From Caulobacter sp. FWC2 (GTDB lineage: Bacteria; Pseudomonadota; Alphaproteobacteria; Caulobacterales; Caulobacteraceae), in NCBI RefSeq assembly GCF_002742625.1, contig NZ_PEBF01000001.1, forward strand, positions 4,154,001-4,218,000: a stretch of 64,000 bases of DNA, read 5' to 3'. The notes under the pieces were generated by a model, which was not told where the DNA came from, did no database searches, and saw only the letters and a list, made by a program, of their open reading frames with translations. Both the position numbers and the translations under genes were made by a program. Shown in pieces: positions 8,635-16,658 of this stretch. The first letter of the stretch is position 1. Every line of letters starts with the position of its first letter.

Positions 8635-10007
8635 GGCTTGGGTGCAGGCGGCGGACTCTCGAAGCTGCCCGCCGGGCCTGGGAACACGACCGGGCTTTCC
8701 CAGCCGTCGGCGCTGACCGACGAGACCCCGAAGAAGAAGTCGTCGATCACCAGGTCCTTCAACGTTGTGGTCGTCGCCGCGTCCGGAACCCAGCGGCTGA
8801 AGCGCCAGGTCGGATCGGTCGTGCCGCGCCACCACACCCGGTGCCCGGCCGCGCTCGGCGTCGCAGCCCACGAGACCTTGGTGTCCGGGCTGACCGCGCC
8901 TGCGATCTTGACGTCCGTCGGCGGCGTCGGGGCCGAGGCCAGGCTGGCCATGGCGATCGTGTTCAGCCGCGTGACCTGAGCCAGATAGTTGAAGTCGACG
9001 CCCTCGATCACGTCGCCATAGGGCTTGCCGTTCTCGGTGCGCAGGTTCTGGTGCTGACGGTCGTAGTTCTCGACCGCCTCGGTGACGCGCACGGCCGGAT
9101 AGCCGGCCTCCAGCACGGGCACCTGGTCCCCGCCCCGGCCGTAGCGGTCGGTGCGATAGACCATCATCACGTCGAAGTTCGTGAGATAGCGGTCGGCCAG
9201 GCCGTCCAGGAACCGGGCGAGGTTACGCGACGGGCTGTCGACCTCGCCCCCGTTGTAGCGGCGGCCATTGGCCTGCTCCGGCGTCTCGACGGCCTTGGTG
9301 CCTTCGGAGAAGACCCGGACGTGGGTGTTATCCATCAGCCCGCTCTGGCCACGGCTGTTGCCGACGATGTCGTTGTTGAGGTCGGCCTCGACCTTCCAGC
9401 CCTGAGCGCGCGCGTAGTCGGCCAGCACCTTACCGCCGTAGAGCCCCTGCTCCTCGCCCGACAGGACCGCGAAAACCAGGGTCGCCGGGAACCTGTGCTT
9501 GCTGAGCACCCGCGCCGCCTCGATCACCGCCGCTGTGCCCGAGCCGTCGTCATTGGCCCCCGGCGCGTCGCTGGTGAAATCCATGACGTCCGTGACGCGG
9601 CTGTCGATGTGGCCGGCGATGATGATCACCCGGTTCGGATCGCTGGTCCCCTTCTGGATGGCCAGGACGTCCTCCACCACGACGCCGTTGGGCGCGCGCT
9701 TGCCGGTGAAGGTCTGCGAGGGCGTCTCGATCGTCAGGCAGCCGCCGCAGTCCTTGGAGATCGCCTCGAAGCGGGCCTTGGTCCAGCGGCGAGCCGCCCC
9801 GATGCCGCGCTTGTCCGACTTGGTGTCCGACAGGGTGTGGCGGGTGCCGAAACCGACCAGCGCGCGGATCGTGCTCTCCAGCGCCTTGGGATCGACGTCG
9901 GCGGCGATGGTCCGCAGCAGGGGCTGGTCTGTGGTCGGCGCCGGCGTTTCCGCATGGGCGACGCCCGCGGCCATCAGGCTAGCGGCGAGGACGAGAGACA
10001 GGCGCAT
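8631..10007 (-). CDS. secreted M28-family zinc aminopeptidase
   Basis: A Sec signal peptide (MRLSLVLAASLMAAGVAHA) leads a 458-residue peptidase. The M28 di-zinc site is visible: IAGHIDSR (H, D), PGANDDGSG (bridging D), LSGEEQGLYG (catalytic E plus E ligand) and NNDIVG (D). The C-terminal section from about residue 365 looks like a fibronectin-type beta domain. The enzyme probably releases N-terminal amino acids from peptides in the periplasm or outside. It is convergent with the GNAT gene and shares four bases with it. No operon partner is evident. Confidence 0.9.
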   Translation of the reverse strand: MRLSLVLAASLMAAGVAHAETPAPTTDQPLLRTIAADVDPKALESTIRALVGFGTRHTLSDTKSDKRGIGAARRWTKARFEAISKDCGGCLTIETPSQTFTGKRAPNGVVVEDVLAIQKGTSDPNRVIIIAGHIDSRVTDVMDFTSDAPGANDDGSGTAAVIEAARVLSKHRFPATLVFAVLSGEEQGLYGGKVLADYARAQGWKVEADLNNDIVGNSRGQSGLMDNTHVRVFSEGTKAVETPEQANGRRYNGGEVDSPSRNLARFLDGLADRYLTNFDVMMVYRTDRYGRGGDQVPVLEAGYPAVRVTEAVENYDRQHQNLRTENGKPYGDVIEGVDFNYLAQVTRLNTIAMASLASAPTPPTDVKIAGAVSPDTKVSWAATPSAAGHRVWWRGTTDPTWRFSRWVPDAATTTTLKDLVIDDFFFGVSSVSADGWESPVVFPGPAGSFESPPPAPKP

Positions 10008-10078
10008 CGTAGCTCCGGAGGCAGCGCGAATTCGAGGCGCGCACGTTTCCGGCCAAGTTCGTCCGGCGCAAGCCCTTT

Positions 10079-10579
10079 TCAGCCCTTGGCCCGCCGCTCC
10101 GCCATGAAGGCCACGCGGTCCAGCACCTCGGGTCCGGCGGCGGGACCCGGCGTGTAGGCGAAGTTGGCCTCCGTGATCGGCTTGCCGCTGATCCGGTCGA
10201 CCATGATCGGCTCGGCGGCCAGGCCCGTCTCGCGGTCGACCAACTGGCCGGCCACGCCCTCGACGGCGAAGTGGCGATTGCCGAAGGCCAGCATGGCCGT
10301 CAGCACCGACCCGAAGTCGCGGCCCAGGTCCGTCAGCCGATATTCGTAGCGCGGCGGCCGCTCACTGTAGGCGCGCTTCTCAAGAAGTTTGTTTTCGACA
10401 AGCCCGGCCAGCCGTTTCGTCAGAATGTTCGGCGCGACACCCAGGCTCTTCTCGAACTGGTCGAAGCGGGTCAGCCCCTGGGCCGCGTCGCGCAGGATTA
10501 GAAGGGTCCAATGGTCGCCCACCCGCTCCAGCGTGCGGCCGACCGGACATTGGGTGGCGGGGCGCTCAGATTTGCTCAT
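10079..10579 (-). CDS. HxlR-family transcriptional regulator
   Basis: The 166-residue product contains the HxlR winged helix: CPVGRTLERVGDHWTLLILRD, then LGVAPNILTKRLAGL and RAYSERPPRYEYRLT. It is a paralogue of the regulator at 6388-6888. It faces the short-chain dehydrogenase gene at 10682 across 102 bases. That spacer contains the perfect inverted repeat ACTTGC-N5-GCAAGT, a likely binding site. The HxlR family is known for responding to electrophiles or redox changes and for controlling adjacent oxidoreductases. That role is inferred here. Confidence 0.9.
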   Translation of the reverse strand: MSKSERPATQCPVGRTLERVGDHWTLLILRDAAQGLTRFDQFEKSLGVAPNILTKRLAGLVENKLLEKRAYSERPPRYEYRLTDLGRDFGSVLTAMLAFGNRHFAVEGVAGQLVDRETGLAAEPIMVDRISGKPITEANFAYTPGPAAGPEVLDRVAFMAERRAKG

Positions 10580-10599
10580 GACAAAAGATTTGGGCGGTC

Positions 10600-10616
10600 A
10601 CTTGCGAAAAGCAAGT
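10600..10616. promoter_or_regulatory. inverted repeat, candidate HxlR operator
   Basis: ACTTGC-GAAAA-GCAAGT is a perfect 6-5-6 inverted repeat. It lies 21 bases upstream of the HxlR start and about 66 bases upstream of the SDR start, so a bound repressor could control both promoters. HxlR-type sites often have this symmetry. The assignment to this regulator is inferred. Confidence 0.55.
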
Positions 10617-10681
10617 TACCCCATAGCTAGAGGACAAGCCGGACCGCTGGGGCCTCGGCCAACGATTTGAGGAACCACACC

Positions 10682-11482
10682 ATGAGCGACAACACCAGCA
10701 AAGGCTCGGCCCTGATCACCGGCGCCTCGACCGGCATCGGCGCGACCTATGCCGACCGCCTGGCCAAGCGTGGCTACGACCTGATCCTGGTCGCCCGCGA
10801 CGAGGCTCGCCTGAACGCGGTGGCCGAGCGCCTGCGCAGCCAGACCGGCGTCAAGGTCGAGGTCATCAAGGCCGACCTGACCGAAAAGGCCGACCTGCTG
10901 AAGCTCGAGCAGCGCTTGGCCAGCGACACGTCGATCACGGCCCTGATCAACAACGCGGGCGTCGCGGGCGCCAACGACTTCGTGGCGACCGACCCCGACG
11001 CGTTCGAGAAGATGATCCAGCTGAACGTCACGGCCGTGACCCGCCTGGCGGCGGCGGCGGCCCGCAACTTCGTGCCGCGCAATACGGGCACGATCGTCAA
11101 CCTGGCCTCGGTGGTGGGGCTGATCCCGGAACTGGGCATGCCGGTCTACGGCGCGACCAAGGCCTTCGTGACCTATCTGACGCAGGGCCTGCGCGTCCAG
11201 TTCGCCAACTCGGCCGTGCGCCTACAGGCGGTGCTGCCGGGCGCCACGCGCACCGAGATCTGGGAGCGCTCGGGCTCGGACATCGACGCGATGGATCCGG
11301 ACACGATCATGGACGTCGACGACATGGTCGACGCCGCGCTGGCGGGCTTCGACCAGGGCGAGCTGGTGACGATCCCCTCGCTGCCCGACGCCGCCGACTG
11401 GAACGGCGCGCTGGCCGCCAAGGCCAAGCTCTATCCGAACCTGTCGCGTCGCGAGCCGGCGGCTCGCCTCAAGACGGCTTAA
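10682..11482 (+). CDS. short-chain dehydrogenase/reductase (SDR)
   Basis: This is a classical SDR of 266 residues. The Rossmann signature ALITGASTGIGATYADRLA comes first, followed by NNAG, the catalytic serine region NLASVVG, and YGATK (the catalytic Y-x3-K). It is probably an NADP(H)-dependent oxidoreductase, and the substrate cannot be told. The ATG at 10682 is preferred because GAGGA lies eight bases upstream. It is divergent from an HxlR regulator, which suggests induction by a small reactive compound. A strong hairpin at 11492-11528 follows the stop. Confidence 0.92.
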   Translation: MSDNTSKGSALITGASTGIGATYADRLAKRGYDLILVARDEARLNAVAERLRSQTGVKVEVIKADLTEKADLLKLEQRLASDTSITALINNAGVAGANDFVATDPDAFEKMIQLNVTAVTRLAAAAARNFVPRNTGTIVNLASVVGLIPELGMPVYGATKAFVTYLTQGLRVQFANSAVRLQAVLPGATRTEIWERSGSDIDAMDPDTIMDVDDMVDAALAGFDQGELVTIPSLPDAADWNGALAAKAKLYPNLSRREPAARLKTA

Positions 11483-11491
11483 GATCGGAAA

Positions 11492-11528
11492 ACTCGCCGG
11501 CGCGGCGCTCACTCCCGCGCCGGCGAGT
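11492..11528 (+). terminator. hairpin downstream of SDR gene
   Basis: The arms ACTCGCCGGCGCG and CGCGCCGGCGAGT pair perfectly over 13 bases with an 11-base loop, ten bases after the SDR stop. There is no T-tract, so it may be a terminator of the GC-rich type or an RNA-stabilising structure. Confidence 0.55.
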
Positions 11529-11590
11529 CCGCCCTGAGGTCTTCCACTGGGTTGATGCCGCCCAGTGAGAGGCCTCCGGAACTCGAAAAA

Positions 11591-12160
11591 CTAGCTGAGC
11601 ACCATCACCACGACGCGGCGGTTCTGGGCCCGGCCCTCACGCGTTTCGTTGGGGGCGACCGGGGCGTCCTGGCCGTACGAGATCGTCGCCATGCGGTTCA
11701 GGGCGACGCCGTGCTGGCTGAGGAACTTGCGCACGGTTTCCGCGCGCTTCTCGCCGAGCTCGTCGTTGTATTCCTTGGATCCAGAATTGTCGGTGTGGCC
11801 CTGGATTTCCAGGTAGACGTTCTTGTTGTCGGCCTTCAGCTTCTCGGTGAATTCCGACAGGCGCTGCTCCGCTTCTGGCGAGAGGTTCGCGGCGTTGACC
11901 GGGAACTTGACGGAGTCGTCGCTGAGCACCAGGGCGTACTGGAACTTGCCCTCGGCCAGCTTGCCGGCGGCGATGGCGCGGTCCAGGGCGTCCTTGGAGG
12001 TCTTGTCCAGTTCGCCGATCTGGGTGTCGTGAGCGCTGACCCGCGTCTCGACCTGGCCGACCTGCTGGTTGACGAACTTCTTGGTCGCGCAGCCGCTGAC
12101 CGACAGGCCGCCCATCACCAGGGCGGCGGCGACCATCATTGTCTTGGTGCTTGCTATCAT
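11591..12160 (-). CDS. OmpA-domain outer-membrane lipoprotein
   Basis: The lipoprotein signal ends in LSVSGCATKK, whose cysteine would be lipidated. It is followed by a helical stretch (QVGQVETRVSAHDTQIGELD) and a C-terminal OmpA/MotB peptidoglycan-binding domain: YLEIQGHTDNSGSKEYNDEL, then RAETVRKFL and AQNRRVVV. The product is 189 residues from the ATG at 12160. The likely role is to tether the outer membrane to the peptidoglycan. An upstream in-frame codon at 12220 would put 20 polar residues before the signal, so it is unlikely. Confidence 0.9.
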   Translation of the reverse strand: MIASTKTMMVAAALVMGGLSVSGCATKKFVNQQVGQVETRVSAHDTQIGELDKTSKDALDRAIAAGKLAEGKFQYALVLSDDSVKFPVNAANLSPEAEQRLSEFTEKLKADNKNVYLEIQGHTDNSGSKEYNDELGEKRAETVRKFLSQHGVALNRMATISYGQDAPVAPNETREGRAQNRRVVVMVLS

Positions 12161-12359
12161 TGTTTGGGTCTCGTCCGTAGAATGGGGCTGCGAGGCGTCC
12201 TGCAACGCTCGCAGCCTCAAATCGGACAGCAGAACTTGACCAAAGATGGGCGCGATTCCGGCGCTCCTAGGTCAAGCCAGCCCCTTGATACTCAAGCTTA
12301 TTTCGCGGACTTCTATAACGCGCGCAAGCGCCGTGTCCGGAGTTTGGTTCCGCAGTTTT

Positions 12360-13229
12360 TTAGTTTTCAGAAAGACCACAAATCCACGCCTCGAAGGCTC
12401 GCAAGGCCGGAGTCGGCGCCTTGGATTTCAGCCAGGTCAGCCAATAGCGGCCCGCGCCCACCTGAGTCTCGAACGGCCGGATCAGCCGTCCTTCCTGCAG
12501 GTGACGCTCGAACATCATCGGCGGCGCCAGGGCCACGCCGGCGCCTTGCAAGGCCGCCTCGACCATGACCCAGGAGCTGTCGAACACCGGCCCTCGGATC
12601 GGCGGCGGCGACAGGCCCGCGGCGGCGAACCAGTCCGGCCAGTCGGCGGCGCGGTAGCTGCGCAGCAGGGTCTCGCCGAACAGATCGGTGGGGTCCGAAA
12701 GCCGCTCCGCCAGGGCGGGTGAACACAGCGGGCTCATCGGCGCTTCGAACAGCGGCGCGGCCTCGGTGCCGTGCCAGGCCCCGTCGCCGAAGCGCACCGC
12801 GCAGTCCAGCCCTTCGCCCGCCAAGTCGGTGCGGTTGTTGTTGGTGAAGATCCGCAGATCCACGAACGGATGCGCCTCGCGGAAGGCCGGCAGGCGCGGC
12901 AGCAGCCAGCCGACCGCGAACGTGCCCACGACCCCGACGCTGAGCACCTCCAGCACCCGGCCGCCCTCGAACCGCGCCAGCACGTCGCCCAGCTTGTCAA
13001 ATGAGTCCCGCACGCTGGGCAGCAGGGCCAGGCCCTCGTCGGTCAGGGCCAGGCCGCGCGGCAGGCGGCGGAACAGCGCCGCGCCCAGCCGGGCCTCCAG
13101 GCCCTTAACCTGATGGCTGACGGCGGCCTGAGTCACGCACAGCTCGATCGCGGCGCGGGTGAACGACAGGTGGCGGGCCGAGGCCTCGAAGGCGCGCAGG
13201 GCGTTCAACGGCAGTTGGGCGCGGCTCAT
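12360..13229 (-). CDS. LysR-family regulator, AmpR/GcvA-like
   Basis: The N-terminus (LPLNALRAFEASARHLSFTR, then ELCVTQAAVSHQVKGLEARLG) is typical of the AmpR/GcvA branch. The effector domain follows (LSVGVVGTFAVGWLLPRLPAFRE and later). The length, 289 residues, is usual. The gene is divergent from a class A beta-lactamase with 99 bases between starts. A T-N11-A LysR box overlaps its own start codon. By analogy with AmpR, it would repress or activate the beta-lactamase according to muropeptide levels and control itself. This is a well-based inference, not proven. Confidence 0.9.
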   Translation of the reverse strand: MSRAQLPLNALRAFEASARHLSFTRAAIELCVTQAAVSHQVKGLEARLGAALFRRLPRGLALTDEGLALLPSVRDSFDKLGDVLARFEGGRVLEVLSVGVVGTFAVGWLLPRLPAFREAHPFVDLRIFTNNNRTDLAGEGLDCAVRFGDGAWHGTEAAPLFEAPMSPLCSPALAERLSDPTDLFGETLLRSYRAADWPDWFAAAGLSPPPIRGPVFDSSWVMVEAALQGAGVALAPPMMFERHLQEGRLIRPFETQVGAGRYWLTWLKSKAPTPALRAFEAWICGLSEN

Positions 13230-13249
13230 TCAGGATGACCCTAGCTGAA
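13229..13249. promoter_or_regulatory. LysR-type box between ampR-like and bla genes
   Basis: TTCAG-N11-CTGAA is a perfect inverted repeat fitting the T-N11-A rule for LysR regulators. It begins at the first base of the LysR start codon and lies 80 bases upstream of the beta-lactamase start, as in ampR-ampC and ampR-bla intergenic regions. Confidence 0.65.
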
Positions 13250-13328
13250 CTAATGGCTCCGCCAAGGTATCGTCGTTTGCGGGCAACACCAGCCTTGGGC
13301 AGGTTTGGCGGGCAAGGAGACCCCCACA

Positions 13329-14231
13329 ATGGTTAATCGCCGCGATTTTCTAACGGCCCTGGCGGCCGCGCCCGTTGTCATGCCCGCGTTTTCCCCAGGC
13401 CGCTCGAACGCTGCGGTCTTCGCCAGCCCGCCGCCTTCCGCCCTTAACTCACGTATTAACGAATTGGAGCAACGCAGCGGCGGCCGCCTGGGCGTGGCGG
13501 TGCTGGACACCCACGATGGCCGCCGGTTCGCCTGGCGCGGCGACGAACGCTTCCGCATGTGCAGCACCTTCAAGATGCCGCTGGCCGCCGCGATCCTGCG
13601 CCGCGTCGACCAGGGCCGCGAGCGCCTCGACCGCCGGGTGACCTATGGCCGCGAGGTCCTGATGGGCAATTCGCCGGTGGTCGAGAAGCACCTCGACCGG
13701 GGCATGACCATCGGCGAACTCTGCGCGGCGACCATCACCTACAGCGATAACGCCGCCGCCAACCTGCTGCTGGACGCGCTGGGCGCGCCCACGGATCTCA
13801 CCCGCTTCCTGCGGGCGCTGGGCGACCAGACCACCCGCTGCGACCGCCGCGAGCCCGAGCTCAACACCGGCGCGCCCGACGATCCGCGCGACACCACCAC
13901 CCCGACGGCCATCGCCGAGACCTGGAAGACCCTGCTGACCACCGACACCCTTTCGGCGGCCTCCCGCAAACAACTGACCGCCTGGGTCGTGGCCAATCGC
14001 ACCGGCGGCAAGCGCCTGCGGGCCGGCCTGCCGCGCAGCTGGACCGTCGGCGACAAGACCGGCAACAACGGCCAGGATCAGACCAACGACATCGCGGTGA
14101 TCTGGCCGCCGAAGCGCAAGCCGCTGTTCGTCGCGGCGTTTCATGACCAGGGCTCGGCGGATGACGACGTCCGTAGCGCGGTGCTGGCGGATGTGGCGCG
14201 GGCCGTCGTGAGCGCGGGGTTCGGCGTCTAG
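13329..14231 (+). CDS. class A beta-lactamase
   Basis: The 300-residue enzyme hydrolyses beta-lactams in the periplasm. CSTFK carries the nucleophile S79 and K82, YSDN is at 138-141, REPELN holds the general base E175, RDTTTP closes the omega loop, and KTG is at 243-245. The N-terminus NRRDFLTALAAAPVV with twin arginines suggests Tat export. AAGGAGA lies nine bases before the ATG at 13329. A cysteine precedes the nucleophile as in KPC-type enzymes, but the partner position after KTG is Asn (KTGNNG), so no KPC-type disulfide is expected. It is probably controlled by the divergent LysR gene. Confidence 0.93.
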   Translation: MVNRRDFLTALAAAPVVMPAFSPGRSNAAVFASPPPSALNSRINELEQRSGGRLGVAVLDTHDGRRFAWRGDERFRMCSTFKMPLAAAILRRVDQGRERLDRRVTYGREVLMGNSPVVEKHLDRGMTIGELCAATITYSDNAAANLLLDALGAPTDLTRFLRALGDQTTRCDRREPELNTGAPDDPRDTTTPTAIAETWKTLLTTDTLSAASRKQLTAWVVANRTGGKRLRAGLPRSWTVGDKTGNNGQDQTNDIAVIWPPKRKPLFVAAFHDQGSADDDVRSAVLADVARAVVSAGFGV

Positions 14232-15196
14232 AACGTCTCGCCGACCAGTTTCTCGCTCAGCGCCCACAAGGCCTGGGCCCTGGCGGGGTCGAGGGCGTAG
14301 CCGCGAACGCCATTGCGAAGCTCCGAGGCGTCCTCGACCGGCTGGGCCAGGTGGCAATCCTCGCAGTACAGGCCGCCGACCGCGTCGATCGGGGCCACGA
14401 CGCCGGCCCAGACGCTGGTCGCCGCGCCTTGAGGGATGGTCTTCAATTCGAAGGCGGCGAGGCCCTTGGCCTGGGCCTCGGCGTTCAGCTGATCGACCAT
14501 GCCCTGGATAAAGGCCGGGTCCAGGTGGCGGGACAGCTCGGTGTGGATGCCGCCCGGATGCACGGCCACGGCGCGCACGCCGCGCGCCGTGTGGCGACGG
14601 TCGAACTCGACGGCGAACAGGATGTTGGCGGTCTTGGAGCGGCCATAGGCTCCGAATGGCGTGTACTCGGTCGTCTCGAAGTTCGGATCCTCGAGATTGA
14701 CGTCCGAGAAGCGGTGCCCCGCCGAGGCCAGCGACACCACCCGCGACCCGGCCTTAAGCAGGCTGGCGATGCGGTTGATGAACGTGAAGTGGCCCAGATG
14801 GTTGGTCCCGAACTGGGTCTCGAAGCCGTCGGCGGTCTTGCCCTGCGGCGTGGCCATGACGCCGGCATTGGCGATGATCAGATCGAAGGCGCGACCCTCG
14901 GCCACCAGGGCGGCGGCGGCGGCGCGGACGCTAGCCAGGCTGGCCAGGTCCAGTTCGATCAATTGCAGCGAGCCGCCGCTCTGGGCTGCCGCTTCGCGGA
15001 CGACGGCAGTCGCGCTCTCGGCCTTGGCCAGGTCGCGGGCCGCGCCGACCACATCGGCGCCGTGGGCCGCCAGGGCGCGGGCGGTCTCGACGCCCAGGCC
15101 GGCCGAGACGCCGGTGACCAGCACGCGCTTGCCCTTGAGGTCGACGCCGGAGAGGACGTCGTCGGTCGTGGATTTGGCGCCGAATGGGTTGCTCAT
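14228..15196 (-). CDS. SDR oxidoreductase, retinol dehydrogenase/WWOX-like
   Basis: The product is an extended SDR of 322 residues. The cofactor motif is VLVTGVSAGLGVETARALAA. NAGVM and NHLGHF follow, then SLASAGH (catalytic S) and YGRSKTAN (catalytic Y and K), and PGGIHTEL after these. This pattern is shared by retinol dehydrogenase-like enzymes in bacteria. It faces a TetR regulator across a region with two palindromes, so expression is probably derepressed by a ligand. The last four bases overlap the end of the beta-lactamase gene. Confidence 0.92.
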   Translation of the reverse strand: MSNPFGAKSTTDDVLSGVDLKGKRVLVTGVSAGLGVETARALAAHGADVVGAARDLAKAESATAVVREAAAQSGGSLQLIELDLASLASVRAAAAALVAEGRAFDLIIANAGVMATPQGKTADGFETQFGTNHLGHFTFINRIASLLKAGSRVVSLASAGHRFSDVNLEDPNFETTEYTPFGAYGRSKTANILFAVEFDRRHTARGVRAVAVHPGGIHTELSRHLDPAFIQGMVDQLNAEAQAKGLAAFELKTIPQGAATSVWAGVVAPIDAVGGLYCEDCHLAQPVEDASELRNGVRGYALDPARAQALWALSEKLVGETF

Positions 15197-15234
15197 GACT
15201 CTCTCGATCCCTTGCAGGGTTGTTGTCCGAGCCG

Positions 15235-15289
15235 ATCCGGAGGATTAAATGGAGGAAGGCTCCGGATACATATTCGGAGGTAGCCTCCG
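15235..15289. promoter_or_regulatory. double palindrome, candidate TetR operator
   Basis: Two inverted repeats lie between the SDR (starts 15196) and TetR (starts 15303) genes. One is ATCCGGAG (15235-15242) with CTCCGGAT (15260-15267). The other is CGGAGG-TAG-CCTCCG at 15275-15289. All share a CCGGAG/CGGAGG core, as expected for cooperative TetR dimers. A longer TetR reading frame that opens inside this region is therefore unlikely to be translated. Confidence 0.6.
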
Positions 15290-15302
15290 TTTTTCAAGGT
15301 CG

Positions 15303-15893
15303 ATGTCCGAAGATTCTGAAATCCCGGTGGCCAAGGCCGCCCGCAAGCCCCGCGCCGACAGCCTGCGCAACCGCGACCTGCTGCTCGCGGCGGCCAAGGC
15401 GGCCTTTGGTGAGACGGGGGCCGAGGCGCCTCTGGAGGATATCGCACGGCGAGCCGGCGTGGGCATCGGCACGCTCTACCGCCACTTCCCCACCCGCGAG
15501 GCGCTGGTGGCGGCGGTCTATTCCCGGGAGCTGGACCAACTGGCGAACGCGGCCGACGACCTGCTGGCGCGGCGGCCGGGAGGCGAGGCGCTGGAGGCAT
15601 GGCTGGATCTGCTGATCGACTACATGGCCACCAAGCGCGTGGTGGCCCCGGCCCTGCGCGCCGATCCGGGCGAGGGCTCGCGGCTCTATGCCAGCGCCAG
15701 CGCGACCATCCTGCCGGCCCTGAAGCGCCTGACCGAAACCGCCCACGCCGCCGGCGACATCCGCGCGGACATCGGCTTCGAGGACATTCTGCGCATGATG
15801 AGCGGCCTCAGCCTCGGCTATGAGCAACCCGGCTGGGACATTGGCGCGCGACGCCTGCTCAGCGTGATGATGGCGGGACTGCGGGCGAGGTAA
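15303..15893 (+). CDS. TetR-family transcriptional repressor
   Basis: The N-terminal helix-turn-helix is clear: RDLLLAAAKAAFGETGAEAP, then LEDIARRAGVGIGTLYRHFP and TREALVAAVY. The remaining residues form the helical ligand domain. Starting at the ATG at 15303 gives 196 residues, which is normal. The in-frame ATG at 15249 would place 18 residues over the operator. It probably represses itself and the divergent SDR gene through the palindromes at 15235-15289. Confidence 0.92.
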   Translation: MSEDSEIPVAKAARKPRADSLRNRDLLLAAAKAAFGETGAEAPLEDIARRAGVGIGTLYRHFPTREALVAAVYSRELDQLANAADDLLARRPGGEALEAWLDLLIDYMATKRVVAPALRADPGEGSRLYASASATILPALKRLTETAHAAGDIRADIGFEDILRMMSGLSLGYEQPGWDIGARRLLSVMMAGLRAR

Positions 15894-16097
15894 GTCTTCA
15901 AAGTCTCATCCCCCATTGCCGGTGTCGCAGCGGACGGATGCGGCGCTCCCTAAACTCAACCTTGGAACGTATTTTAAGATATATACTCTTTAAAATTGAC
16001 CTGGGGTAAAACAGCCCTATAGGTTGCACCTCGCAATATGCGCTTTGCAGTTGCATTATTGGCAGCCGCCCGCTCAGGGCGAACAGGGGTGAAGAAC

Positions 16098-16622
16098 ATG
16101 TCTTCGAGCCAAGTCATCGAGAAAGCCGACGCCGTCACGCTGGACTCCCTGCAACAGAGCGCCCTGGCGCGCCACCAGGAGAAGATCCAGTCGATCAAGG
16201 CCTTCGCGGCCGCCAACCCGGAACATCCGTACACGCTGGCCAACAGAAGCGTGTTGGAACTGGCCGATACCGACAGCTCGTGGGACGCAGCCGGCATACT
16301 GAGCATGTCGGGCGCCCTGTGGTGGGCCCTAAACCTGACCCTCGACCTCGCGCCGCCGCACGTCGTCATCTTCAACGCGACGGGCGGCCCCGACTGGGAC
16401 ATCGCGCTCTTCACTTCCAGCGTGTTCGGCTATTTCCTGGTCGATCCCTCGACCCTGCACGGAACCTATGACTTCCGCATGCAGGCGGTCGCCGGCGTCG
16501 ATGGCGAGGTCTCGATCGATCTCTATCAGACCAACGGCACGCAGATCGGCTCGTTCGCCGGCGTGGTGCTGGGCGTTTCTCTCAGCAAGCTCAGCGGCTC
16601 GGGCACGATCACCTATAAGTAG
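16098..16622 (+). CDS. uncharacterised 174-residue protein
   Basis: No family is recognised with confidence. The first 50 residues are charged and helical (QVIEKADAVTLDSLQQSALARHQEKI). After that the chain is beta-rich and glycine/aromatic-rich: GALWWALNLTLDLAPPHVVI, YFLVDPSTLHGTYDF, GSFAGVVLGVSLSKLSG, ending GSGTITYK. There is no signal peptide. The beta part faintly recalls the VapA-type small barrel, but this is weak. The preceding 200 bases are AT-rich for this genome and probably hold its own promoter. GTG(AAG AAC)ATG near 16098 has GGGGTGAAG upstream as a ribosome site. A hairpin follows at 16633-16658. Confidence 0.7.
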   Translation: MSSSQVIEKADAVTLDSLQQSALARHQEKIQSIKAFAAANPEHPYTLANRSVLELADTDSSWDAAGILSMSGALWWALNLTLDLAPPHVVIFNATGGPDWDIALFTSSVFGYFLVDPSTLHGTYDFRMQAVAGVDGEVSIDLYQTNGTQIGSFAGVVLGVSLSKLSGSGTITYK

Positions 16623-16632
16623 GCGTCGGCCG

Positions 16633-16658
16633 CGCTCCCGCGTTTCGGCGCGGGAGCG
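16633..16658 (+). terminator. hairpin after the 16098-16622 gene
   Basis: CGCTCCCGCG-TTTCGG-CGCGGGAGCG forms a perfect 10-bp stem with a 6-base loop. It lies 11 bases downstream of the stop and just before the end of the convergent gene at 16659. The T-tract is minimal. Confidence 0.6.

Noticed and set aside
13440..13470. CtrA-type TTAA-N7-TTAA box
   Set aside because: The two TTAA elements are separated by eight bases, not seven, and lie inside the beta-lactamase coding region.
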